DNA of 64,000 nucleotides from Omphiscola glabra (taxonomy: Eukaryota > Mollusca > Gastropoda > Lymnaeidae): contig OZ024802.1 in the NCBI GenBank assembly GCA_964017045.1, forward strand, positions 32,507,718 to 32,571,717, in the 5' to 3' direction. Shown here one piece after another: positions 55,301-64,000 of the stretch. Each line of letters starts with the position of its first letter. The first letter of the stretch is position 1. The notes beneath the pieces were generated by a model. The model was not told where the DNA came from. It worked only from the letters and a program-made list of their open reading frames with translations, and made no database searches. Made by a program: the position numbers and the translations under genes.

Positions 55301-58300
55301 TATAACACACTGATTACTGTAGAATGACTGTCCATCTATAACACACTGACTACCGTAGAATGACTGTCCATCTATAACGCACTGATTACCGTAGAATGAC
55401 TGTCCATCTATAACACACTGACTACCGTAGAATTACTTACCATCAATGAGACACTCGCTACTGGTAGTGGCTTCACAAGACCCTCGGCCTTACTGTACGC
55501 CCTCGCCCTCCTGTACCTCTCAGCCCTCCTGTACACCTCGGCCTTACTGTACGCCCCGCCCTCCTGTACGCACCCGCTCTCCGGTACGCCTCCATCCTCC
55601 TGTACGCCCCCGCCCTCCTGTACCTCTCGGCCCTCCTGTACACCTCGGCCTTACTGTATGCTCTTGCCCTCCTGTACCTTTCGACCCACCTGTACCTCTC
55701 GGCCCTCCTGTACGCCTCAGCCCTCCTGTACGCCCCCGTCCTCCTGTACACCTCAGCCCTCTTGTACACCTCAGACCTCCTGTACATCTCGGCCCTACTG
55801 TATGCCCCCGCCCTCCTTTACACCTCGGCATTATTGGATGCCCTCGCTTTCCTGTACATCTCGGCCCTCCTGTACACCTCGGCCTTACTGTACGCCCTTG
55901 CCCTCCTGTACCTCTCGGCCCTCCTGTACGCCCTCGCCCTCCTGTACCTCTCGGCCCTCCTGTACACCTCGGCCCTCCTGTACGCCCCCGCCCTCCTGTA
56001 CGCACCCGCCCTCCTGTACACCTCAGCTCTCCTGTACGCCACCGCTCTCATGTACGTCTCGGCCTTCCTGTATGCCCCCGCTCTCCTGTACGCCCCACCC
56101 TCCTGTACACCCCGCCCTCCTGTACACCTTAGCCCTCCTGTACACCTCAGACCTCTTGTACTTCTCGGCCCTACTGTATGCCCCCGCCCTCCTGTACACC
56201 TCGGCCTTACTGTATGCCCTCGCTTTCCTGTACATCTCGGCCCTCCTGTACACCTCTACCGTCCTGTACGCCCACGCCCTACTGTACGCCCCCGCCCTCC
56301 TGTACGCCTCCACCTCCTGTACGCCCCCGCCCTCCTGTACACCTCGGCCTTACTGTACGCCCCGCCCTCCTGTACGCCCCCGCCCTCCTGTACGCCTCCA
56401 TCCTCCTGTACGCCCCGCCCTCCTGTACCTCTCGGCCCTTCAGTACACCTCGGCCTTACTGTACCCCCTTGCCCTCCTGTACCTCTCGGCCCTCCTGTAC
56501 ATCTCGGCCTTACTGTATGCCCTCGCCCTCCTGTACCTCTCGGTCCTCCTGTACGCCTCAGCCCTCCTGTACGCCTCCGCCCTCCTGTACGTCTCGGCCC
56601 TCCTGTACGACCCCACCCTCCTGTACGCCCCCGTCCTCCTGTACATCTTAGCCCTCTTGTACGCCCCCGCCCTCATGTACACCTCGGCCTTACTGTACGC
56701 CCTCGCCCTCCTGTACCTCTCGGCCCTCCTGTACACCTTGGCCTTACTGTACGCCCTCGCCCTCCTGTACCTCTCGGTCCCTCCTGTACACCTCGGCCCT
56801 CCTGTACGCCCCCGCCCTCCTGTACACCTCAGCTCTCCTGTATGCCTCCGCTCTCCTGTACGTCTTGGCCCTCCTGTACGCCCCACCCTCCTGTACACCC
56901 CTGCCCTCCTGTACACCTCAGCCCTCCTGTACACCTCCACCCTACTGTACGCCCCGTCCTCCTCCACCTCCTGTACGCCCCCGCCCTCCTGTACACCTCG
57001 GCCTTACTGTACGCCCAGCCCTCCTGTACGCCCCCGCCCACCTGTACGCCTCCATCCTCCTGTACGCCCCGCCCTCCAATACCTCTCAGCCCTCCTGTAC
57101 GTCTCGGCCCTCCTGTACGCCCCCACCCTCCTGTACGCCCCCGTCCTCCTGTACGCCTCCACCCTCTAGCAATCATTCATTGTTTGGGTTGACCCTCTAA
57201 AGACCACGAACATTTTGTAATGTTTACCAGTGCTGTTAAATCTTGTCTTCCACTTCCTGCACGTATCACAACACCTAATCTGCATGTCCTCCAGGTAGCA
57301 CTCTGTTGAGCTGAGCTGTGAGCACGTCATGTTGTTTTTGACAATCCCTGGCTGATCCCCCAGTGGACACACAGCTGCAAAACAACCAAAAACAAAATAA
57401 TAGATATTAACGGAACTTTCATTACGAATTTAACATTGTTGTCTAATATGTATATTTGTCATTCACTGCTGTACTTGTAACGATGCTGTGACGGTAGCTC
57501 TATCTGGTTGGTAATCTATAAAAGAGAAGGCAGACTCTGATTGGAAACTCTGAGAAGGCGTCCCGTAGGTGGTATGACACTGACAAAATGAAAATTCCGG
57601 AAACGTCTGCGATGTGGATGCATTAACAGCACCATGAGATACAAGAACCACTGCTGGTTATTTATTACATCCTATCCTGTCTCCCAGTTTTTTTGACTAA
57701 CACGAGCCATTGGATCAAATAGATAAAGACAAGAGAGTGCGGCTGGCGAGATAAACAAGCAAGTATGAAGTCCTGCTTTAGACTTCATTTTACCCTTAAA
57801 TCGTAAAGAAACATGGTTAGCTTGTTTTGACCACTCACTTTCAACAAAACAGAATGCAAGTCAAGGCTACTACTTACACTCTATCTTTGCATGCGAATGA
57901 AAAATCTATCTGGTTTAAAAGATTAAAAATTTACTTTTTTTTTAACTCTTCCTGCTTTTTTCTTTTTGCCTCCTATCTATAATGTTTGTTGTTGTTCGTC
58001 CGTCAAATCGACTAGGACCATCCAGTCAATCCGGTTGGGGAGTGGGTTACGGTGGGTTCGTAGGTGGCTTGCCAATCCTAAACCTGCTTGGAACAATCTC
58101 TGGCACCGCGAAAAGGGGATAGTTGTTGCAGTCGTGGATTTAATAATGTTCTTTCGGGCTTGACTGCGAGTCTCAATGGTGGCATCCTACTGGCTTCAAA
58201 GGATTTAGCCTCTTTCTTGACCGCTGACTCTGTCCTGAGCTGTCAGCTACCATTTAGTGGGGTCGATGCTGAAGTGCCACTTTCAGTGAGTCTTTGTGAC

Positions 58301-60194
58301 GTTTTTTTGACCTCCTTGGGAGCGCTTACCTGTCGTGAGTTCATCATAGAATATTTGTTTGGGGAGCCGGTGGTCTTCCATACGGGCAACGTGTCCCATC
58401 CAACGGAGTTGATACTGCATCAGGGTGGTGAAGATACTAGGTAGGTTCGCTCTAGCGAGAACCTCTAGATCAGGAGCTTTGTCTTGCCACCTTATGCCAA
58501 GGAGTTTCCTGAGGCAGGTTGTATGAAAATGGTTCAGTTTTTTGGCGTGACGCTGGTAGATTGTCCACGTTTCACATCCGTAGAGCAATGTCCAGAGGAC
58601 TGTTGCGCTATAGATATTGATCCTCTTTTTACGTCTGATATCTCTCCTGTCCCAAACAGTGCTGCGGAGCCTGCCAATTTGCAAGTCTGGCATTCATTTC
58701 ATCATCCATGATGACATATCTGGAGAGGGTGCTGCCCAAGTAAGTAAATTTATCCTATCTATAACACACTCACAACCATAGTATTACTGTCCATCTTTAA
58801 CACACTGATTACTGTAGAATGACTGTCCATCTATAACACACTGACTACCGTAGAATGACTTACTATCTATAACACACTGACTACGTAGAATTACTTACCA
58901 TCTATAACACACTGATTACGTAGAATCACTTACCATCTATAACACACTGATTACGTAGAATGACTTACCATCTATAACACACTGATTACGTAGAATTACT
59001 TACCATCTATAACACACTGATTACGTAGTATTACTTACCATCTATAACACACTGACTACCGTAGAATTACTTACCATCTATAACACACTGACTACCGTAG
59101 AATGACTGTTCATCTATAACACACTGATTACTGTAGAATGACTGTTCATCTATAACACACTGACTACCGTAGAATTACTTACCATCTATAACACACTGAT
59201 TACGTAGAATTACTTACCATCTATAACACACTGACTACTGTAGAATGACTGTTCATCTATAACACACTGACTACCGTAGAATTACTTACCATCTATAACA
59301 CTGACTACCGTAGAATGACTGTCCATCTATAACACACTGACTACCGTAGAATGACTGTCCATCTATAACACACTGACTACCATAGAATTACTTACCATCT
59401 ATAACCCTGACTACAGTAGAATGACTTACCATCTATGAGACACTCGCTGCTGGTAGTGGCTTCACAAGACCCTTGGATACATTTCTAAAAGAGAGACAAA
59501 AAAGTCAATATGTATGCTTCCTGTTTATTATTAACTTATGCCTAAGGGACATCTATCACATGAGGCCCTCTTCGAACTATGCCCAATGTACACAGGACAT
59601 CTATCACATTAGGCCCGCAACGAATTGTCCCCAATGTACACAGGGCATCTATCACATTAGGCCAGCAACGAATTGTCCCCAATGTACACAGGGCATCTAT
59701 CACATTAGGCCTGCAACGAATTGTCCCCAATGTACACAGGACATCTATCACATTAGGCCCGCAACGAATTATCCCCAATGAACACACAACATCTATCAGA
59801 TTAGGCCCGCTACGAATTCTCCCGCATGTACACAGGACATGTTTGGATAATATCCACCACTATGCGGAAAATGTATTTTTCTGACTATAAGTCATTGCTT
59901 TTATTTTGTTCGTTGAACCCTGATACATAGATAAATAAAACATATTCACAATGTTAAGTATAATTTTGTGTATTCCCTTTATCAAATAAAGACGCTGGTA
60001 ATTACTTTTAAATTGAACACACACAATTTAACTTAATTAAATTTAATCGTCTAAAAACTGTTAGTCTAGTTATGATAATAATATGTTAAATGGCTTTATG
60101 TATTTTAGATCAAGACGGTCTAGAGGGGGAAGGAGCCAGCCTCGGGGGTCGGGGGGAAGTCAAAATTATAGCTTATCCTAATATATGTATCAAA

Positions 60195-60226
<32 letters not shown>

Positions 60227-60230
60227 ATAG

Positions 60231-60263
<33 letters not shown>

Positions 60264-63200
60264 AACCTACCTTTAATGCCCATTTCATGTATCATTTATT
60301 GATGAAAGAGAGGGGGTGCCTTTTAAAGATTATGCCCCGGACACAGCTTGTCCTCGCCCCGATGCTGCTTTAGCGTTCATCTGGCATCTAACTCGTTAAG
60401 AAACTTACCTTTAGTGTTCTTTTGGTGCCTAACTCGTCAAGAAACTTACCTTTAGTGTTCTTTTGGTGCCTAACTCGTCAAGAAACTTACCTTTAGTGTT
60501 CTTTTGGTGCCTAACTCGTGAAGAAACTTACCTTTAGTGTTCTTTTGGTGCCTAACTCGTGAAGAAACTTACCTTTAGTGTTCTTTTGGTGCCTAACTTG
60601 TTAAGAAACTTAACTTTAGTGTTCTTTTGGTGCCCAACTCGTCAATATACTTACCTTTAGTGTTCTTTTGGTGCCTAACTCGTCAAGAAACTTACCTTTA
60701 GTGTTCTTTTGGTGCCTAACTCGTGAAGAAACTTACCTTTAGTGTTCTTTTGGTGCCTAACTCGTGAAGAAACTTACCTTGTTTCTACCACAACAAGTCC
60801 CAGTAGCAGCAATCAGGATTGTACAGGAACTAAGGCCAGGAACTCTACACGAGAACTCCGAACAGACGGCAGAGAATGGCGGGAGATCTGAGCCCTGGAA
60901 CAATTCAAGAAATCTAACTTACTTCTATATTAAAAACTCAAATAATCACACGCTTGGGGCGTGCGAGGTTTTATGATCGCATGGGGTTTTGTCCGCTTGA
61001 GAAATACATTCAATTTCTAACTTTGGAATGATCTAGTAGCAAAGAATATTATCTTAATCACAAAATGTATATATATGCTGAAAATGAAAGTTTACAACGT
61101 AATCAAAACACATCACAATTTATCTGGATCAATATAACAAAATTATCTTAACTAATATATATTTATAAAATATATAAATAAATTGCATGGCATCTTTCCG
61201 TCTACAAGAGACGATAGATTTAACTTCTCTGGTTGCAGCTCTTTGTGTGGCTAGTGAGACATTATAATAAATATAGAGTATATAAAAACAATGTTGATTA
61301 TCCACCAATGGCCCAATATCTTCTGATTTACCAATGGACAAATATCTACTGATTCACCAATGGACCAATATATATACTGATTCACCAATTGATTAATATC
61401 TACTGATTCACCAACTGACTAATATCTTCTGATTCACCAATGGACCAATATCTACTGATTACCAATGGAACATTGTCTACAGATTCACCAATGGACCAAT
61501 ATTCACTGATTTACCAAAAGACCAATAGCTACTGATTCAACAATGTACCTGTATCTACTGATTCACCAATATCTACGGATTCAACAATTTCTACTGATTC
61601 ACAAATGGACCAATATCTACTGATTTGCCATTGACAAATATCTACTGATTCACCAATGGAACAATATCTACAGATTCTCCAATTGACAAATATCTACTGA
61701 TTCACCAAAGGACCAATATCTACATTTCACCAATGGAATGTAGCTACTGATTCAATAATGGACTAATATCTACTGATTCACCAATGGACCGATATCTACT
61801 GATTCACCAATGGACCATTGCCTAAAGATTCAACAATGGATCAGTATTCCTTGATTCACCAATGGATCTATATCTACTAATTCACCAATATCTACTGATT
61901 CACCAATTTCTACTGATTCATCAATGGACCAATATCTACTGATTCACCAATGGACCAATATCTACCGATTTACCAATGGACCATTGTCTACAGATTCACC
62001 AATGGACCAGTATCCCTTGATTCACCAATGGATCTATATCTACTGATTTAACAATATCTACTGATTCAACAATATCTACTGATTCCCCAATATCTACCGA
62101 TTCACCAATTTCTACTGATTCATCAATGGACCTGTATCTACTGATTCACCAATATCTACTGATTCACAAATGTCTACGGATTCAACAATTTCTACTGATT
62201 CAACAATGGATCATTATCTACTGATTCACCAATGTCTATCGATTCAACAATTTCTACTGATTCAACAATGAAACAATATCTTCTGAATTATCAATGGATC
62301 AATATCTACTGATACACCAATGGACCAATATCTACTGATTCTCCAATTGACAAATATCTACTGATTCATCAATGGACTTATATCTACTGATTCACCAATG
62401 GACATTTTTCTACTGATTCAAAAATGGACCATTGTCTACAGATTCACCAATGGACCAGTATCCCTTGATTCACCAATGGATCTATATCTACTGATTCAAC
62501 AATATCTAATGATTCACCAATATCTACTGATTCATCAATTTCTACTGATTCATCAATGGACCAATATCTACAGATTCACCAATGGATCAATATCTATTAT
62601 TCACCAAACGTCCAATATCTACTGATTCACCAATATCTACAGATTCACCTATGGACTAATATCTACTAATTCATCAATGTATCTATAGCTAATGATTCAC
62701 CAATATCTATTGATTCACCAATGGATCACTAGCTACTGATTTACCAATGGACCCATATCTACTAATTATCCAATTGCCCAATATTTACAGATTCACCGAT
62801 GAACCAATATCTACTGATTCACCAAAGGACCAATATCTACCGATTCACCAGTGAAACAATATCTACTGATTCACCTATGGACCAATATCTACCGATTCAC
62901 CAGTGAAATAATATCTAATAACTAACCAGTCTACCAAAATAAACTCAACAATTACCTAATACATATATCTAATAACTCACCAATGGTTTAATCTAGACTC
63001 ACCCTGCAAACATAAGATGTGTTCCCATAGAACATCTTACACTGATCGTCTGCCAGCTTGGTCTCAATGGTATTGACATCTGAACCTGACTTCATATTGA
63101 GACACCCTGTAAGATAGCTGGATGGGATATGAGTTTAAGTCACGTAAGTTATCTGTATCTCAAATATTAGACTACTAATATTAAAATTTGATAGAGTTTT

Positions 63201-64000
63201 AAAAATATGACATTGGGGAGGGGGTGTAGATAAAAAGCAATACAAAGCGGGCACTTCTGACAAAACAAAACATTAACACAACACAACACTAAAACAACAC
63301 AACACTAACACAACACAACACTAACACAACACTAACACAGCAAACCCCTAACACAATACAAACCTTAACACAATACAACCCATAACACAACCCCTAAAAC
63401 AACACACACTAACACAACACAACACTAACACAACACACTAACACAACACTAACATAACACAACACTAACACAACACAACCCCTAACACAACACTAACACA
63501 ATACAACACTAACACTACATAACCCCTAACACAACACAACACTGACACAACACAACACTAACACAACACCACCCCTAACACAACACTAACACAACACAAC
63601 ACACTACAACACCACACCTAACACAACACAACCCCTAACACAACACATCCCATTAGTTTTTCCAGCTTACTTAGTTTTCCTCGGCCTACTTAGTTTTCCC
63701 AACTTACTTAGTTTTCCTCGGCCTACTTAGTTTTCCCAACTTACTTAGTGTTCCCAACTTACTTAGTTTTCCCAACATACTTAATTTTCCCAGCTTGCTT
63801 AGTTTTCCTCGGCCTACTTAGTTTTCCCAACTTACTTAGTGTTCCCAACTTACTTAGTTTTCCCAACATACTTAGTTTTCCCAAATTACTTAGTTTTCCC
63901 AACTTACTTAGTTTTCTCCAGCTCCTGAAGTTTACTCAGTATAGCGGCTGACGAGCACTGGGAGAACTTCCACGGATTGAGCAGGGTGTCGTTGGTGGGC
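48983..64000 (-). CDS. Gene 2: MIG-17-like ADAM paralogue, 8 exons, 5' partial
   Basis: The minus-strand exons (5' to 3') are 64000-63908, 63117-63003, 60894-60778, 59484-59430, 57374-57228, 52856-52716, 49825-49694 and 49308-48983. They join in one frame of 374 residues plus stop with GT..AG borders. The window catches only the end of the reprolysin domain (NDTLLNPWKFSQCSSAAI), so the zinc site lies beyond 64000. Then follow the ADAMTS-type cysteine-rich domain, two PLAC-like modules, a ShK-like module, a last PLAC-like module, a Thr-rich stalk and a hydrophobic C-terminus (MLKCCHILMVLTSFPLLF). Exon order and phases match gene 1 throughout, and three exons have identical lengths, so this is a tail-to-tail duplicate. 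Expected role: zinc endopeptidase at the cell surface or in the matrix. Confidence 0.87.
49545..49655. repeat. 18-bp minisatellite (cattacccaccagtagac), 6 copies
   Basis: It lies about 40 bases into the intron after gene 2 exon 7. Read on the minus strand it contains tctactg|gtgggt, loosely like that exon's own end tctagtg|gtaagt. Confidence 0.88.
49694..49825 (-). CDS. Gene 2 exon 7: ShK-like module
   Basis: It reads VNGCGSCEQAFVETSASLCY ... SYCINECESHRNKESS, aligned with gene 1 exon P but with an extra Cys. The acceptor is cattcccctcag and the donor AGTG|gtaagt. Confidence 0.84.
50377..50759 (-). mobile_element. LINE fragment nested in the hAT, with 16-bp TSD
   Basis: The minus strand reads QSLVTQMLTEHCPIGTYFWR, CRHCNLVPETLAHLLTECPS and ANLLAGALRE, an RNase-H-adjacent C-terminus of a LINE. 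catctcccagaactaa flanks it exactly at 50361-50376 and 50760-50775, interrupting the transposase frame. Confidence 0.85.
51110..51500. mobile_element. Non-coding insert in the hAT, possibly a solo LTR
   Basis: It interrupts transposase sequence and has aaaaataaagtgtaaag followed by ctactgttgttattcttgtg, like an R-U5 end. I could not fix its borders or a target duplication. Confidence 0.3.
52360..52545. repeat. 40-bp minisatellite, 5 copies
   Basis: The unit contains tgaatatgtataggtgaaat. Confidence 0.92.
52716..52856 (-). CDS. Gene 2 exon 6: second PLAC-like module
   Basis: It reads CPYGDKRYDCSTSLCGSTTP ... NFYCCSTCPPDTP and is 141 nt (138 in gene 1). The acceptor is tgttatttcag and the donor ACAG|gtaatt. 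Confidence 0.86.
52920..53218. mobile_element. MULE-like MITE, copy 2, with 9-bp TSD
   Basis: It is 299 bp, the same element as at 33392-33674 but reversed: left end cgtatccgg, right end (reversed) ggttaccgg. It is flanked by agtaaatat at 52911-52919 and 53219-53227. It lies in the intron between gene 2 exons 5 and 6. Confidence 0.82.
53228..53620. repeat. Alternating 44/39-bp composite array, about 9 copies
   Basis: The core is accaggtgagtatctctact. Spacers gagggttaaat and gttcaat alternate, giving a regular two-unit period. Confidence 0.92.
53621..54108. other. AT-rich intron, no element recognised
   Basis: Imperfect repeats of a tatgataa...agtacacata motif occur at 53890-54030. Confidence 0.4.
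54109..54430. repeat. 18-bp array (left part)
   Basis: The unit is around cctgtacgtctcggccct. It is continuous in type with 55487-57172 and separated from it by the duplicated cassette. Confidence 0.93.
54440..54870 (-). mobile_element. LINE reverse-transcriptase fragment (duplicate copy)
   Basis: The minus strand reads IGRLRSTVWDKRDI, VLSTLLYGCETWTI, CLRKLLGIRWQDKAPD and YQLRWMGPVARI. It is nearly identical to 58283-58720. Confidence 0.85.
54860..55442. repeat. 36-bp array, copy in the duplicated cassette, about 16 copies
   Basis: On the minus strand each unit has gtgttatagatg|gtaagt or gtgttatagatg|gacagt. Donor-like and mutated forms alternate. Confidence 0.93.
55443..55486 (-). pseudogene. 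Truncated duplicate of gene 2 exon 4
   Basis: On the minus strand it reads GSCEATTSSECLID with an intact GATG|gtaagt donor, nearly identical to 59430-59473, but the first bases and the acceptor are replaced by the 18-bp array. It belongs to a duplicated cassette (54430-55486). Confidence 0.75.
55487..57172. repeat. 18-bp array (main part), about 94 copies
   Basis: The unit is around ccctcctgtacgcctcgg with length variants. It gives long Pro-rich (PPVRLG) or YRRAE-type frames of up to 503 codons on both strands that are repeat translations. Confidence 0.95.
57228..57374 (-). CDS. Gene 2 exon 5: first PLAC-like module
   Basis: It is 147 nt: CPLGDQPGIVKNNMTCSQLS ... IRCCDTCRKWKT. CPLGDQPGIV is identical in gene 1. 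The acceptor is ttgttttgcag and the donor ACTG|gtaaac. Confidence 0.88.
57375..57965. other. Gene 2 intron, no element recognised
   Basis: Unique AT-rich sequence between exon 5 and the LINE fragment. Confidence 0.4.
58000..58790 (-). mobile_element. LINE ORF2 C-terminal fragment
   Basis: The minus strand reads RLRSTVWDRRDIRRKKR, LLYGCETWTIYQRHAKKL, LLGIRWQDKAPDLEVLAR and LRWMGHVARMEDHRLPKQIF with a later frameshift. The 3' tail region extends to about 58000. Confidence 0.85.
58750..59429. repeat. 36-bp array fused to the gene 2 exon 4 donor, about 19 copies
   Basis: On the minus strand the unit carries agtgtgttatagatg|gtaagt, matching the exon end agtgtctcatagatg|gtaagt. Roughly half the copies keep gtaagt; others have gacagt or gaacagt. 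Confidence 0.94.
59430..59484 (-). CDS. Gene 2 exon 4: end of cysteine-rich domain
   Basis: It is 55 nt: KCIQGSCEATTSSECLID, homologous to QCKQGQCESATTGECQMD. The acceptor is ctctcttttag and the donor GATG|gtaagt. A truncated copy of this exon lies at 55443-55486. Confidence 0.87.
59545..59840. repeat. 48-bp minisatellite, 6 copies
   Basis: The unit contains ggacatctatcacattaggc. It is open in frame (48 = 3 x 16) with a HIRPATNCPQCTQ-type peptide, not a gene. Confidence 0.92.
60198..60262. repeat. (AT)n microsatellite
   Basis: A pure run of alternating AT with a short break. Confidence 0.95.
60370..60777. repeat. 41-bp array fused to the gene 2 exon 3 donor, about 10 copies
   Basis: On the minus strand each unit reads ctaaag|gtaagtttctt followed by cacgagttaggcaccaaa. 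The real junction AACAAG|gtaagtttcttcacgagt is the first copy. Confidence 0.94.
60778..60894 (-). CDS. Gene 2 exon 3: cysteine-rich domain
   Basis: It is 117 nt, phase 0/0. It reads GSDLPPFSAVCSEFSCRVPG ... AATGTCCGRNK, the homologue of gene 1 exon L with all Cys conserved. The donor AAG|gtaagt is the first of an array of similar donors. Confidence 0.87.
61185..61268 (-). mobile_element. Short LINE 3' tail fragment
   Basis: The reverse strand (gtctcactagccacacaaag ... cgtctacaagagacg region) matches the 3' end of the LINE at 48750-48835, including tctatcgtctctygtagacg. Confidence 0.75.
61300..62940. repeat. About 26-bp irregular array, about 65 units
   Basis: The unit is around atctactgattcaccaatgg, with many short and variant copies. 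It fills most of the intron between gene 2 exons 2 and 3. Confidence 0.9.
63003..63117 (-). CDS. Gene 2 exon 2: start of cysteine-rich domain
   Basis: The acceptor is atatcccatccag and the donor TGCAGG|gtgagt. It reads NYLTGCLNMKSGSDVN ... DQCKMFYGNTSYVCR, aligning with NYRVNCLQK ... AQCQSFYGPDSFACR of gene 1. A nearer ttacag was discarded because it breaks the frame. Confidence 0.87.
63265..63648. repeat. Low-complexity AACAC/CTAAC array
   Basis: Irregular tandem acacaacactaac units. Confidence 0.92.
63650..63907. repeat. 18-bp array fused to the gene 2 exon 1 donor, about 15 copies
   Basis: On the minus strand the unit is gaaaactaa|gtaagttgg. The exon ends gagaaaactaa|gtaagttggg, so each copy contains the last exon bases and a perfect donor. 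Confidence 0.95.
63908..64000 (-). CDS. Gene 2 exon 1 (partial): end of reprolysin domain
   Basis: The frame PTNDTLLNPWKFSQCSSAAI ... LQELEKT matches gene 1 exon J (LNPWKFSNCSSSAILDQIKKLQ). The donor is ACTAA|gtaagt, phase 2 as in gene 1. The exon continues past the window edge. Its last 9-11 bases plus donor are the unit of the 18-bp array at 63650-63907. Confidence 0.88.

Larger units (their letters stand above)
54430..55486 (-). repeat. Segmental duplicate of the 58330-59473 cassette
   Basis: The order LINE reverse-transcriptase fragment, 36-bp array and exon 4 fragment occurs twice (54430-55486 and 58330-59473) with very few differences in the LINE part. This copy interrupts the 18-bp array, which resumes on its right side, so it was probably inserted into that array. 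Confidence 0.8.

Overview
This window looks like genomic DNA of an animal, most likely a gastropod mollusc and possibly a freshwater pulmonate. The evidence is an intron-rich ADAM-type metalloprotease pair, many decayed LINE, hAT and MULE-like elements, and a SPIN-type hAT element (SPIN has been reported from the pond snail Lymnaea). The species assignment is inference. There is no sign of operons or prokaryotic genes.

Only two real genes are supported, and they lie tail to tail. Gene 1 (+ strand, 3814-37778, 17 exons seen, 5' end missing) encodes a MIG-17-like secreted or surface ADAM. Its parts are a prodomain, an RVRR furin site, a reprolysin domain whose HELGH / SLGAMHD zinc motif is split over two exons, an ADAMTS-type cysteine-rich domain, PLAC-like and ShK-like Cys modules, a Thr-rich stalk and a hydrophobic C-terminus. 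Gene 2 (- strand, 48983 to beyond 64000, 8 exons seen) is a paralogue with the same exon order and phases and several identical exon lengths (117, 55 and 147 nt).

Layout: 1-3813 upstream or intron sequence with a Penelope-like scrap and minisatellites; 3814-13038 prodomain and first half of the protease domain; 13039-29863 one giant intron holding a SPIN element and a 15-kb 27-bp satellite with kb-scale internal duplications; 29864-37778 active site to C-terminus; 37779-48982 intergenic, dominated by minisatellites and TE scraps; 48983-64000 gene 2, with LINE pieces, a hAT element, a MULE-like MITE and long arrays in its introns. By eye about 45% of the window is tandem repeat.

The most striking observation is that at least seven arrays are fused to exon/intron junctions of these two genes. 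The repeated unit contains the splice donor or acceptor, often with the adjacent exon bases, so the real splice site is the terminal copy of an array of look-alike sites. Nearly all long open frames in the window are translations of tandem repeats and are not genes.
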